Positions 50,281 to 58,649 of a stretch of DNA of 64,000 nt are shown here, one piece after another. Origin of the DNA: Planotetraspora mira (lineage in GTDB: Bacteria; Actinomycetota; Actinomycetes; Streptosporangiales; Streptosporangiaceae). The translations under genes and the position numbers were made by a program. The stretch lies in contig NZ_BOOO01000034.1 in the NCBI RefSeq assembly GCF_016863275.1, positions 62,001 to 126,000 of the forward strand, in the 5' to 3' direction. How positions within the stretch are numbered: position 1 is the first letter of the stretch; each line of letters begins with the position of its first letter. The notes below the pieces were generated by a model that saw only the letters and a list, made by a program, of their open reading frames with translations, ran no database searches and was not told the DNA's origin.

Positions 50281-50839
50281 GAGTGTCCCGGCCCGCCCCT
50301 TCCGAATGACCAGGACCGGCATAGCTTGGCCGGAGCATCCAAGTCGCGCACGACATCCCGAGCCTGTGACGCCAGCCAAATAGGCGGGTCTCGGTGGAGT
50401 TCGACCTCAGAGGACCTTGACGGGTCGGCCACGGTTAAGGTGCTGGCCGCCGTCATCCGGACGATTCAGCAGAGGGCGCAGGCTCTAGCCCGTCCCTCAG
50501 AAATACGTCTCCATCACCACGTCGTCCGGTGACGGCACCCACGACACGTACGAGCCCGGCCCCGCTTGATATTGGCGAGCGAGAACGAGCCGAGGGCTTG
50601 GACAGTCCCGACTCTCGGGCGTGTTGGGCACGGAAAGATCATTGACATTCGTTAGGGAGGCTTACAAACTATCAACGGCGGCAGTTTCGCTGGGACACAT
50701 CCTCGGTAGTCGCAGACCTGGGAACGGAGGTCGGACCCGCCCATTGACCCGGATCCACGAGCGGCTGGACCAGTGATGGTTACTAACCGATGCAAACCTT
50801 GGCAGCCGGATCAGTCAGATAAAGATGGGAGAACTTCGC
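50281..50839. other. Gene-poor stretch before the deacetylase
   Basis: About 560 bp with no supported gene. Overlapping frames (50064-50456 minus, 50326-50532 plus) have no recognised motifs, and their codon pattern does not favour either strand. The last ~150 bp are lower in G/C and should hold the deacetylase promoter. Confidence 0.45.
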
Positions 50840-52768
50840 ATGAGATGTTTCTCTAGGGCGCGGGGTCGAGGGACACGCTTGGCTTCGCGTCTTAGCCTCC
50901 TAATCGCCACGGTCTTCACGGTTTCGTTTGTGCACGTGCCGGCATCTTCTGCGCTGGCGGCCCCGAGTCTCACGATCTCCGCAACCCACAGCCTCGCCAC
51001 ATTTCTCAAAGGACAGCCCGACAACACAACCGTGTACTCCGGAACGCTTCGGCTGAAGGTCACGAACTCCGGAGATGGCCCGACCCAGAGCGCGGTTACC
51101 GTGTCCGACGTGCTCCCGGTCGGCCTGTCGGCGCTTGTCAACAACGCTGGGTTCGGTGCCGGGCCGGTCGCCGCGTCTGGGAACGGGTGGACCTGCTCCG
51201 GCGCCACGTCCATCACGTGTACGCGCAGCGACCCATTGCGCGCGGGATCCTCCTACCCTCCGATCACGATCACCGTGAAAGTCGCCACCAATACAGCGGC
51301 ATTGCTGACCAACACCCCCACGGTTGCCGGTGGTGGGGACGAGACTCCTGGCTCCGCCACCGATTCCATCCCGGTGACGCGGGACGCCTGTCCCAATGGG
51401 TGGTCGCGGGAGGAGGCGGTGTCGTTCGCGCCGCCGGTACCGGCGATTGACTCGGGCGTCCGCAACCCTGAGCGCGCCGACGGGTGCACGCTGCTCGACG
51501 TCATCTGGAATGCGGAACCTTTCAAGAACCACGGTAGCTTTGTCTCCACCGTGGCCCACGCGACCAATGAGTTCGTCAGGGAAGGGCTCCTGTCGCCGGC
51601 CCAGCAACGCGCGATCCAAAGGGCCGCCTCACGCTCGGACGTGGGGACGAAGAACGACAACCAGATCCCCAACTCCTGCCCCAACCGCCTTGCGATCACC
51701 TTCGACGACGGGCCATCGTTCTACCGACCACAGACCCTACAGATCTTCCGTGACAACCAGGTTCATGGAGTGTTCTTCGATCTTGGCATGAGAGCAGAGG
51801 CCAACCCGCAGATCGAGAGGTTTACACGGAGCGAGGGCCACGTCCTGCTCAACCACACGTATAACCACACCGATATGAACGCGCTCTCCGACGCGGCGAA
51901 GATCGAGGAAGTGCAACACAACGAGGCCGCATTCGATGCGATTGGTGCCCCTTTCACCTTCAAGGGGATCCGAACGCCGTTCGGCAGCGCCAACACCCAT
52001 ACGCAGGAGGTCGTGAGCTCGCAGGGCTACACCTACTTCCTCACCAGAATCGAAACGGGTGCCGACTACGAGCCGGCCACGACCGCGGAGCAGACGCGCG
52101 ACTCGATCCTCAGCCAACTGCATCCTGGAGCCATCATCGGTCTGCACGATGGCCCGATCGACACGCCAGCCGGGGCCGCGACGGTGGATGCCGTGAGACA
52201 GATCCTCCCCGCGGCCCGCGCCATGGGCTACTGCTGGGGCAAGGTCGATCACACCGGCCAGGTCGTGGCCGATCGGTATGTCTCCTCCGGCAAACCCATT
52301 CCGCAGATCACCAACCCCGTGCCGTACAACTTCCTGGAACGCCCCGGCACGCCCCCGGAGCCCTGGTTCGTCGCTCCGGACCCCATAGCAATCTCCGCAA
52401 CCCACGGTCCTTCTACGTTCGTGCCGGGACAGACCGGCACATTGACGCTGACTGTCACGAACACCAGCGGCCAGCCGAGCGATCCCGATCCCATCGGCGG
52501 AAGCACGGTCACGGTACAGGACGTGATCCCAGCCGGCCTCACGGCCACGGCGGCGTCGGGTCCAGGTTGGACCTGCAGTGGATCGCGGACGAGAACGTGC
52601 ACCCGTAGCGACACTTTGGGTCCGCATTCGGACTATCCGCCGATCACGATCACTGTGAACGTAAGCAACAATGCCCCGACGACAATCGTGAACGACCCCA
52701 CGGTCACAGCTCACGGGCAAGCGTGGAAGGACCAGGCCCGTGACACGATCAGCGTTGCTCGGCCATAG
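50840..52768 (+). CDS. Secreted NodB-type polysaccharide deacetylase between DUF11-like domains
   Basis: A 642-residue exported protein. A signal peptide (LASRLSLLIATVFTVSFVHV, cut near ALA-AP) leads to a DUF11-like beta domain (LRLKVTNSGDGPTQSAVTVS, GWTCSGATSITCTRSD). The middle is a NodB deacetylase: metal and catalytic residues Asp289-Asp290 in ITFDDGPS, His339 and His343 in HTYNHTDMN, and RTPFG. The C-terminus repeats the DUF11-like domain (GTLTLTVTNTSGQPSDPDPI, GWTCSGSRTRTCTRSD). Likely removes acetyl groups from peptidoglycan or chitin-like polymers at the surface. ATG 50840 follows GGGAGA. Confidence 0.87.
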   Translation: MRCFSRARGRGTRLASRLSLLIATVFTVSFVHVPASSALAAPSLTISATHSLATFLKGQPDNTTVYSGTLRLKVTNSGDGPTQSAVTVSDVLPVGLSALVNNAGFGAGPVAASGNGWTCSGATSITCTRSDPLRAGSSYPPITITVKVATNTAALLTNTPTVAGGGDETPGSATDSIPVTRDACPNGWSREEAVSFAPPVPAIDSGVRNPERADGCTLLDVIWNAEPFKNHGSFVSTVAHATNEFVREGLLSPAQQRAIQRAASRSDVGTKNDNQIPNSCPNRLAITFDDGPSFYRPQTLQIFRDNQVHGVFFDLGMRAEANPQIERFTRSEGHVLLNHTYNHTDMNALSDAAKIEEVQHNEAAFDAIGAPFTFKGIRTPFGSANTHTQEVVSSQGYTYFLTRIETGADYEPATTAEQTRDSILSQLHPGAIIGLHDGPIDTPAGAATVDAVRQILPAARAMGYCWGKVDHTGQVVADRYVSSGKPIPQITNPVPYNFLERPGTPPEPWFVAPDPIAISATHGPSTFVPGQTGTLTLTVTNTSGQPSDPDPIGGSTVTVQDVIPAGLTATAASGPGWTCSGSRTRTCTRSDTLGPHSDYPPITITVNVSNNAPTTIVNDPTVTAHGQAWKDQARDTISVARP

Positions 52769-53236
52769 CTTCACGGGGCCAGTCCCCGGACCGCTGTAGT
52801 CGGAGCAACTGTGCAAGCGGGGTCGACCCGAAACGGTCGACCCCGCGCGGCAAGCGACGAGTCTCCTCTTCGTCGAGGGAGGCGTGGGTGAGGCGGATGG
52901 CGGGTGCCTTGAGGAAACCGGTCATGCGATGCAGCGTGCGCTATCCGTTGGTGTCTTTTAGTGGCCAGCCGTTCTGCAGGTAGACAGTCCGGTTGGCGTT
53001 GGCGGCGTCCGCACACGCGGTGATGCGCCGTGCGAGGCGGGAGGCCAGGCGATCGGTCCACTCTCGGGGGGAGGTCCAGGCGACGGCGGTTAGGTCGTCG
53101 TCGTGGTGGCGGCCTCGGCCGGGCCGAGGACGCCGCCGTAAGTGGCAAAGGGTGGCCTCGGTCGGGACTGTAGGACAAATGGCTGACAGCGAGGTCGAGG
53201 GGCGGCGCTCTCGGTGATGTCCCGCCTGCTCTTGAT
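52769..53236. other. Region downstream of the deacetylase
   Basis: No complete gene seen. It contains the short minus-strand coding fragment listed at 52941-53160 and ends at the arm repeat. Plus-strand frames here show no coding bias. Confidence 0.4.
52941..53160 (-). pseudogene. Orphan coding fragment
   Basis: A minus-strand frame with strong third-position G/C, reading DDDLTAVAWTSPREWTDRLA, SRLARRITACADAANANRTV and YLQNGWPLKDTNG to a stop at 52941. It has no clear start, so it is probably the 3' remnant of a gene. Family not recognised. Confidence 0.4.
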
Positions 53237-53398
53237 CTGAGTGACTATTTGAGTGACAACGGCGACGGACGCCCGCAGATAAGGGCGGACGCCCGTGGAT
53301 GGTTGAGCCAGGTCAGGGCAGCTTGTGACCTACGTGGGCGGTCTCACTCAGGTGTTTCACACCGAAGAGGTCACTGGTTCGATCCCAGTATCGCCCAC
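53237..53398. repeat. Element right-arm repeat, copy B (includes att copy 4)
   Basis: Partner of 48821-48982, same length and order of features. Begins CTGAGTGACTATTTGAGTGA and ends in the att core. Confidence 0.85.
53356..53398. repeat. att copy 4
   Basis: Exact 43-bp tRNA-Val 3' end, the right boundary of element 3. The following bases (GTTCAGAGGCC...GGCCTTTCGCG, then TCTTCTGAGTGACTACCG) resemble the terminator and integrase 3' end of element 1. Confidence 0.92.
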
Positions 53399-53533
53399 CA
53401 CGTTTTCGCAGTTCAGAGGCCGTTTCCCTCCCGGAGGGCAGCGGCCTTTCGCGTCTTCTGAGTGACTACCGTTCCAAGGTGAGCTGGGGTCTCTGCCAGC
53501 CGTGGTGGCCTAAGCGCTATCCCCGTCGATGCC
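53399..53533. other. Remnant resembling element-1 left end
   Basis: Contains a hairpin near 53420-53450 (GGCCGTTTCC...GGGCAGCGGCC, T-rich after) and TCTTCTGAGTGACTACCGTTCC at about 53455-53476, similar to TCTTCTGGGTGACTAACTGA and GACTATCGCTCCGAG beside the element-1 integrase stop. Minus-strand reading gives LER-stop, like SER-stop of that integrase. Beyond this no integrase frame is left. Confidence 0.5.
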
Positions 53534-53671
53534 ATGCGAGGTAGCGCGGGCGCTGCCGAGGCGTGCGGGCTGCTCATCGATCTTCGGGACAGCGCTCAGG
53601 AGGTGTGGGCGGTCACCTATTTCGGAGCCCAGACTCACCGGCTGCTACGGGTCGCGGTGTGCAGGCAGTAG
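53534..53671 (+). CDS. Short ORF, possible gene fragment
   Basis: A 45-codon frame (MRGSAGAAEACGLLIDLRDS, then AQEVWAVTYFGAQTHRLLRV) with acceptable codon bias but no ribosome-binding site and no recognised family. It may be a fragment left by element decay. Confidence 0.3.
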   Translation: MRGSAGAAEACGLLIDLRDSAQEVWAVTYFGAQTHRLLRVAVCRQ

Positions 53672-53775
53672 GTCGCCAGTTCCTCGGACGGAACGTCGGC
53701 GCGCGCCCGCTCTGCGTGGACGGCTTCGGTCAGTGCCGCGCGTACTTATTTAAGGCGTTTGACCGGGCCACTACG

Positions 53776-53811
53776 CATCCGGCTGTCACGACGACTCGTG
53801 GCAGCCGGATG
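53776..53811. terminator. Terminator after SDR gene
   Basis: CATCCGGCTG...CAGCCGGATG, a 10-bp stem with a 16-base interior that can pair further, 11 bp past the SDR stop on the minus strand. Confidence 0.65.
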
Positions 53812-53821
53812 TCGTTCGGTG

Positions 53822-54550
53822 TTATCCGTCCAGGAGGCCGGCGGGAACGATGGTTTCATGCCGATTCCGCTTGGCGTGCATGTCCCAGAGGATGTCGGCC
53901 AGCTCGCCGGGGTCGGCGGCAGCCATGTCGGGCATGGGTTCGCCCTGGGCCCGGCGCCGCTCGTAATCCGCCTCGAAGGGGGTGCCCACGATGCGGGCGC
54001 CGATGTAGAGCATGCCGACGTAGACGCCCTTGCCGGCGACCTCGGCCGCGAGCGACTGAAGGTAGTTCCGCTGTGCGGCCAGGGCCACGGGCCAGCCACT
54101 CATGTTCGGCCGGCCCCGGACGGCGGCGGCCCCCTGGGCACTGAGGATGGCGCCGTCTCTCCGTTCGACCATGGCGGGCAGGAACTCCCGAACCAGGGCC
54201 AGGAGCGTGTGCAATGTGATCGGCATACGGTCCTGAACCTGCTCCGGGGTGAGGTCGGCGGCGGGAACGAATGCCAGGTTCGAGGGCACCGGGCCGTAGT
54301 AGAGGGCCGTGGGGTCCCCGACGCTCTCGCGGATCCGGTCGGCGAGCGCCGGGACGGCGTCGGTCTGGTCGAGGTCGGCGGTGATCACATGGGCGGTGAT
54401 GCCCTCGGCGGACAGATCCTGGGCGAGCAGATCCAGGGGTGCCTGGCGGCGGGCGACCAGGACGGCGTCGTACCCTTCCCTTCCGTATCGGCGGGCGACG
54501 GCCTGGCCGACACCCGGACCGGTTCCGAACACTGCGATGGATTTCGTCAT
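53822..54550 (-). CDS. SDR-family oxidoreductase, atypical active site
   Basis: A 242-residue Rossmann protein. The cofactor motif FGTGPGVGQAVARRYGREGY is a TGxxxGxG variant (about residues 6-25), followed by ITADLDQTDAV. The usual catalytic Y-x3-K is not present at the expected place (ILSAQGAAAVRGRPNMSGWP is followed by VALAAQRNYLQSL), so it may not be a classical SDR dehydrogenase. ATG 54550 is used. It is divergent from an AraC gene, the likely regulator. Confidence 0.8.
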   Translation of the reverse strand: MTKSIAVFGTGPGVGQAVARRYGREGYDAVLVARRQAPLDLLAQDLSAEGITAHVITADLDQTDAVPALADRIRESVGDPTALYYGPVPSNLAFVPAADLTPEQVQDRMPITLHTLLALVREFLPAMVERRDGAILSAQGAAAVRGRPNMSGWPVALAAQRNYLQSLAAEVAGKGVYVGMLYIGARIVGTPFEADYERRRAQGEPMPDMAAADPGELADILWDMHAKRNRHETIVPAGLLDG

Positions 54551-54632
54551 GCCGTCCAGCCAACCCCATCGGCGCTCAGACGATCCATGGGAGAACATCC
54601 GAAATGCCTTTGCGAACGTCTAAGGTGAGTGT

Positions 54633-55613
54633 GTGGACGTGCTGACAGACCTACTGCACCGAGCCCGCGCGCAGAACGCCCTGGTCAGGCAGCTGATCCA
54701 GCGGCCACCGTGGGGGATGACGTACGCAGACGCGCCGCCGCTCACGGTCGCGGCCACACTCGGCGGCCATGCCACGATCCGGCTCGGGGATCTCGCTCCC
54801 ACGCGTCTTGCCGCAGGTGACATCGCCCTTATTACTGCCCCTTGCGGGTACACGATCGCGGACGACCCGGCAACCGCACCCCAATTCGTGATCCGCGACG
54901 GACGCAAGTACCTCCCCACCGGCGCACCGGCGGACCCACACCCGATGTCGGCCCCCCGCACGTACGGTGCCGGCCTATCCGGAGCCACCGTCATGCTTCG
55001 TGGCGTGTACGAGCTGCATGGCGACGTGGCTTCCCGGCTACTGGACCTGCTTCCGCCGCTGGCGGTCGTGCCCGCGGGGCCACGCACCCAGACGACCCTC
55101 GATCTGCTCTCCGCCGAGGCCGCCCGCGACGAGCCGGGCCAGGACGCGGTCCTCGCCCGGCTTTTGGATCTGGTCCTTGTGATCGCGCTGCGGGCCTGGT
55201 GCACCAGGCCGGAGGCGACGCCGCCCGCTTGGTACCGGGCGCTGACCGACCCGGCGATCGGCGAGGCGCTGCGCTTCCTACACGAGGATCCCACCCACAG
55301 GTGGACGGTCGCCTCGCTGGCCGCCAAGGTCGGCATGTCCCGCGCCGCCTTCGCCCAGCGCTTCGCCGCCCTGGTCGGCCAGCCGCCGCTCGCCTATCTC
55401 ACCGACTGGCGCATGACCCTCGCCGCCGACCTGCTCCGCGACACCCGGCAGACCGTCGCCACCGTGGCCCGCCAGGTCGGCTACCAGGACCCGTTCGCGT
55501 TCAGCGTGGCGTTCAAACGCGCCCGCGGACGCACGCCCTCGGCCTGGCGCGGCTCCTCCTGGCCGGCCTTACGGTCAGCGGGCACTGCTCGCCCTCGCGC
55601 GACGGGGGGTTGA
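54633..55613 (+). CDS. AraC-family regulator with cupin-type N-terminus
   Basis: A 326-residue regulator. The N-terminal half is a cupin-6 ligand domain (LTVAATLGGHATIRLGDLAP, LAAGDIALITAPCGYTIADD). The C-terminal half has two helix-turn-helix units (WTVASLAAKVGMSRAAFAQR, TVATVARQVGYQDPFAFSVA, FKRARGRTPSAWR). GTG 54633 is the start, 82 bp from the divergent SDR gene, which it probably activates. Its 3' end overlaps the decayed YjbR gene on the other strand. Confidence 0.88.
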   Translation: MDVLTDLLHRARAQNALVRQLIQRPPWGMTYADAPPLTVAATLGGHATIRLGDLAPTRLAAGDIALITAPCGYTIADDPATAPQFVIRDGRKYLPTGAPADPHPMSAPRTYGAGLSGATVMLRGVYELHGDVASRLLDLLPPLAVVPAGPRTQTTLDLLSAEAARDEPGQDAVLARLLDLVLVIALRAWCTRPEATPPAWYRALTDPAIGEALRFLHEDPTHRWTVASLAAKVGMSRAAFAQRFAALVGQPPLAYLTDWRMTLAADLLRDTRQTVATVARQVGYQDPFAFSVAFKRARGRTPSAWRGSSWPALRSAGTARPRATGG

Positions 55614-55819
55614 TCACGTGTTGCAGCAGCCGCCCGTACTCCGGTTCTGCCTTGAGGGTGACGATGCGTCCGTCCGGGTCGTCCGTGACGATCAGGAAGA
55701 CCTTGCCCGGGACCTTGTAGACGTCCAGCTGCTGTGAACGGACGCCCGTGGCTGACCCCGGGCAGCGCCAGTGCCGTGTCGCGCGCTCTGTCCTCGAGCT
55801 TCTTGCCGCTGATGGGCAT
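55590..55819 (-). pseudogene. MmcQ/YjbR-family gene, frameshifted
   Basis: ATG 55819 begins MPISGKKLEDRARDTALALP, GVSHGRPF. Near 55735 the frame breaks, and a second frame continues QQLDVYKVPGKVFLIVTDDP, then DGRIVTLKAEPEYGRLLQHV and INPPSREG. The joined product matches the first two thirds of the YjbR fold (compare YKVRGKVFMLMTD in the intact neighbour). Its 3' part runs into the convergent AraC gene. One extra base at the break explains the frame loss. Confidence 0.75.
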
Positions 55820-55827
55820 GACGAAGG

Positions 55828-56211
55828 TCAGGCGCGTCGGCCGTAGGTGCGCGGATCCACGGGCTGCTCGGTCTTGGGAAGCCCGCCGACCACGAGACGG
55901 TAGGAGTCGATCACGAGCTCCTTCACTAGCTTCTCGTCGATGGTGCCCCCGCCTTCCACCGTGATCCAGTGCCTCTTGTTCATGTGATAGCCGGGGGTAA
56001 TGTCTGCGTACCGCTCACGCAGGGCTGCGGCGTCGTCCGGATCAGCTTTCAGGATCACGACGGGGCGCCCCGGCATGTCGGTCATGAGCATGAAGACCTT
56101 GCCGCGCACCTTGTAGAGCTCCCAGTCGGGGCCGAAACGACGCTCCAGGTCGGCGCCGGGCAGTTCCACGGTGCAGTCGCCCGCGATCTTCTGCAGCTCC
56201 TGTCCGTCCAA
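55828..56211 (-). CDS. MmcQ/YjbR-family DNA-binding-fold protein
   Basis: About 127 residues. LYKVRGKVFMLMTDMPGRPV, VILKADPDDAAALRERYADI and PGYHMNKRHWITVEGGGTID are characteristic of the CyaY-like YjbR fold, ending KELVIDSYRLVVGGLPK. TTG 56211 is suggested by GAGGAG 9 bp upstream; no ATG is close. It ends 8 bp before the broken YjbR copy, so the two are tandem paralogues. Role unknown. Confidence 0.75.
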   Translation of the reverse strand: MDGQELQKIAGDCTVELPGADLERRFGPDWELYKVRGKVFMLMTDMPGRPVVILKADPDDAAALRERYADITPGYHMNKRHWITVEGGGTIDEKLVKELVIDSYRLVVGGLPKTEQPVDPRTYGRRA

Positions 56212-56329
56212 GGTGATCAACTCCTCTATCGATTCGAGTGCCCTGACCGCCCGGCCAAGGCCCAAGGTGGCGTCTCCCGCGTGGCCGCCACGAACGGCGG
56301 CGCCCGCACGCCGGCAACAGTGACGGAAG

Positions 56330-56588
56330 CGTCTGATCGCGGCGAAGCTCGTCGGACCGGCCACCACCGCGGCCTGCACCAGTGCCAGGATCACCACCAG
56401 CGAATGACGCCGCCCCGCCGATCCCGCGGATCGGTGATCTGCGCCCACACCTGCCGAAGATCGGCTTCCGGGCCCTGGGCCACAGGGCCGTCCTGCTCGG
56501 CCAGGACAGTGGCGACGGCCGAGACGGCCGCGGGCATGACAGACTGCAACGACAACGAGGCTCCAGCGAACGAGATGATCTTCGACAA
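56330..56588 (-). pseudogene. ISAs1-family transposase N-terminal fragment
   Basis: Minus-strand frames read ADLRQVWAQITDPRDRRGGV, then after a shift SLVVILALVQAAVVAGPTSF and AAIRRF. This corresponds to the N-terminal domain of ISAs1-type DDE transposases (the DPRDRRG and AGARSFAAI region). The catalytic DDE part is absent. Confidence 0.65.
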
Positions 56589-57019
56589 TCACACGTTCTG
56601 TGGGGCCTTGCTGCACGTAAGGGCCGCGACCCCCCTCCGCGATCACTCTGTGACCCAATCCCCGCGTCTCACCATCCGAGAACGCCGTCAGCCCTGGGGC
56701 CTCACTCTGCGGCCCACTTTCCCGAGACCTGGACGCCAACTCGACGTCGCGGCTGGTGTTACGGGGAGAGGGAAGACAGTCCTCTCGCATCGGACAGTGC
56801 AGGTCGAGAACCCGATGTCGGGCGACCGCGGACGGCGCTGGGCATCCTGGCCACCAACGATTTGGGGAGCCGACCGGCGACCCGCGACCGACATCGCGCG
56901 GGCCGTGATGACCGGCGGCGCCTGCCGCCGGGCTGGTTGTCCGGGGTGGGCCGACATCGAGGACCGAGGTGTCCGCGGTCCTCGTACTTTGGCCACAGTC
57001 GTTCCGATGCCGGGGATGT
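56589..57019. other. Gene-free stretch next to transposase fragment
   Basis: No supported gene in about 430 bp. Frames on both strands are short and without motifs. Probably insertion-sequence debris. Confidence 0.45.
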
Positions 57020-57667
57020 TTAGGCGAAGGTGAACAGCTGGTCGGCTTCGAAGCGCGAAATCGGGGTGGTGTACACCTTCGCGGGGTCAGGGTAGCCGAG
57101 GGCCAGCAGCACTGTCGTGGTGTGGCCGGTCTCGCGGATCTTGAAGGCCTTGTCGACACTGGTCGGGTCGAACCCTTCGAGCGGCATGGCTTCGACGTCG
57201 AGCTCAGCAGCCGCCATCATGGTCAGACCCATAGCCAGGTAGGTCTGCTTTTCCATCCAGTGGTTCAGGTCCTTGTAGCCGTAGTTGCGCAGGTTGAGGA
57301 AGTCGCGGGTCATGAACTCCCACAGCTCGTGCTTTGCCGGGTCGGGGAACCGCCCGTCGACCCTCTCCTTGTCGAACACCTCTTCGATGTGGCTCTCGGG
57401 TAGATCTGCCCGGGTGGTGAGGATAATGGTGTGTGAGGCGTTCAGGATCTTCTCGCTGTTGTCCTGGAATCGTTCGCCCAGGTTGGCCGCCAGCCGCTCC
57501 TTGCCTTCGGGCGTGGCGAGGACGTAGAAGTGGTTGGCCTGTACGTTCGTCGACGACGGCGTCGAGCGCAGGAACCTCAGCAGCTGCTGAAGTGTCTCCT
57601 CCGGGATGGTCTTGCTGGCGTCGAAGTACCTGGTGAGGTGCTTGTTCATGAGCTTGTCGAGATCCAT
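57020..57667 (-). CDS. NfsB-type nitroreductase family protein
   Basis: A 215-residue FMN enzyme. LRSTPSSTNVQANHFYVLAT (FMN-binding segment after the LLRFLR helix), DLNHWMEKQTYLAMGLTMMA and AMPLEGFDPTSVDKAFKI match oxygen-insensitive nitroreductase or dihydropteridine reductase. Uses NAD(P)H to reduce nitroaromatics or quinones. ATG 57667 follows GGCAGGTTGACATG context with AGAAGGCAGG. It lies downstream of the PEP-mutase-family gene on the same strand, 60 bp away. Confidence 0.87.
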   Translation of the reverse strand: MDLDKLMNKHLTRYFDASKTIPEETLQQLLRFLRSTPSSTNVQANHFYVLATPEGKERLAANLGERFQDNSEKILNASHTIILTTRADLPESHIEEVFDKERVDGRFPDPAKHELWEFMTRDFLNLRNYGYKDLNHWMEKQTYLAMGLTMMAAAELDVEAMPLEGFDPTSVDKAFKIRETGHTTTVLLALGYPDPAKVYTTPISRFEADQLFTFA

Positions 57668-57727
57668 GTCAACCTGCCTTCTTCTTGCGATCAGTGGGTG
57701 AGGAGCCGGTGAATCGTGGGGTTCGGG

Positions 57728-58555
57728 CTAGTTCGTGGTGCGGGCGAGCAGTTCGTTGATGCGGTCGAAGCTCGTACCACCTGTCGTCGCCGAGGCGAGG
57801 TCGCCCGCGACGAGCGCCTTCGTGGCTTGTTCGAGTGCGCCCATCGCTTGGGTGTAGAGCAATGGGCCCAAGCTGATGCGCTTGACCCCGGCCTTCTGCA
57901 GTTCGGCCACGGTCAGCACCTTGTCCGACGGTGACACGAGGACGTTGACCGGTGTCGGCGCGACCGCGGTGACGATCGCGACGAGGGCGTCGAGGTCGGG
58001 TGGGAATGGGGCGTAGAGCACATCCGCGCCGACCTCAGCGAAGGCCGTCAGACGCCGGATGGTGTCGTCGAGATCGGGCCGCCCCTGGATGAAGTTGTCG
58101 GTGCGGCCGGTGACGACGATGCGCCCCTTGGCCGCGTCGACGGCGCTACGTATGCGATTGACTGCCTCGTCGAAGTCGCGGATCGGTTGATCGGGATTGC
58201 CCGAGGTGTCCTCGACCCCGATACCGGCCAAGCCAGACTCGACGGCGGCCTCAACGGTCGCGGCGACGTCTTCAAGCGTGTCGCCGTAACCGTCCTCGAA
58301 GTCTCCGTTGACGGGCAGCCCGGTGAGTCGGCCGAGCAGTCGTGCATGCTCGAGATGCTCGTCGCGGGTGACTTCGTGACGTCCGTCGGACCGGCCGAGC
58401 GTGGCGGCGAGCGCCGCCGACGATGTCGCGATCGCCTCGAAGCCGGCATCGGCCAGCATCAACGCCGAGAGGCCGTCCCAGGCGTTCGGCATGACGAGGC
58501 CACCGTCGCGGGTGTGCAGCGCCATGAATTTCTCATAGAGTTCGGAGCCCGGCAT
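57728..58555 (-). CDS. Isocitrate lyase/PEP mutase family protein
   Basis: A 275-residue TIM-barrel enzyme. GGLVMPNAWDGLSALMLADA, GLPVNGDFEDGYGD, AGIGVEDTSGNPDQPI, VVTGRTDNFI and LYAPFPPDLDALVAIV match the PEP mutase/ICL superfamily. The KKCGH motif of true isocitrate lyase is absent, so C-C or C-P lyase chemistry on a small oxo-acid is likely. ATG 58555 follows GGAAAGG. The frame stays open upstream into the degraded NTF2-like gene. A C-terminal fragment of a close paralogue lies at 62.1 kb. Confidence 0.87.
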   Translation of the reverse strand: MPGSELYEKFMALHTRDGGLVMPNAWDGLSALMLADAGFEAIATSSAALAATLGRSDGRHEVTRDEHLEHARLLGRLTGLPVNGDFEDGYGDTLEDVAATVEAAVESGLAGIGVEDTSGNPDQPIRDFDEAVNRIRSAVDAAKGRIVVTGRTDNFIQGRPDLDDTIRRLTAFAEVGADVLYAPFPPDLDALVAIVTAVAPTPVNVLVSPSDKVLTVAELQKAGVKRISLGPLLYTQAMGALEQATKALVAGDLASATTGGTSFDRINELLARTTN

Positions 58556-58649
58556 GTCGAGCCTTTCCTGAATGATCGTTGAGTCGGTGAGGGGTTTGCG
58601 GCTGGGTGCGCGGACCGCGTCCAGGTTCCGGCGATCAACCGGTTGGTGG

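Larger units (their letters stand above)
48940..53398. mobile_element. Decayed integrative segment (element 3, 4.4 kb)
   Basis: Bounded by att copies 3 and 4. Layout from the left: att, terminator hairpin, integrase (frameshifted and 5'-truncated), frameshifted NUDIX gene, a gap, a secreted deacetylase gene, a short orphan frame, arm repeat and att. No rep, xis or transfer genes survive. It has the same orientation as element 1 (integrase beside the tRNA-side att), as expected for serial insertion at one tRNA. Confidence 0.8.

Noticed and set aside
50064-50456. 130-codon minus-strand ORF next to the NUDIX gene
   Set aside because: Overlaps the NUDIX 3' end antisense, no motif, no ribosome-binding site.
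47731-53398. Repeated tRNA-Val 3' sequences as extra tRNA genes
   Set aside because: Only the 3' 43 bp are present; acceptor 5' strand and D-arm are missing, so they are att sites.
33165-53398. Repeated 43-bp units as a CRISPR array
   Set aside because: Spacings are 1.2-14.6 kb, and the unit is identical to a tRNA 3' end; no cas genes seen.
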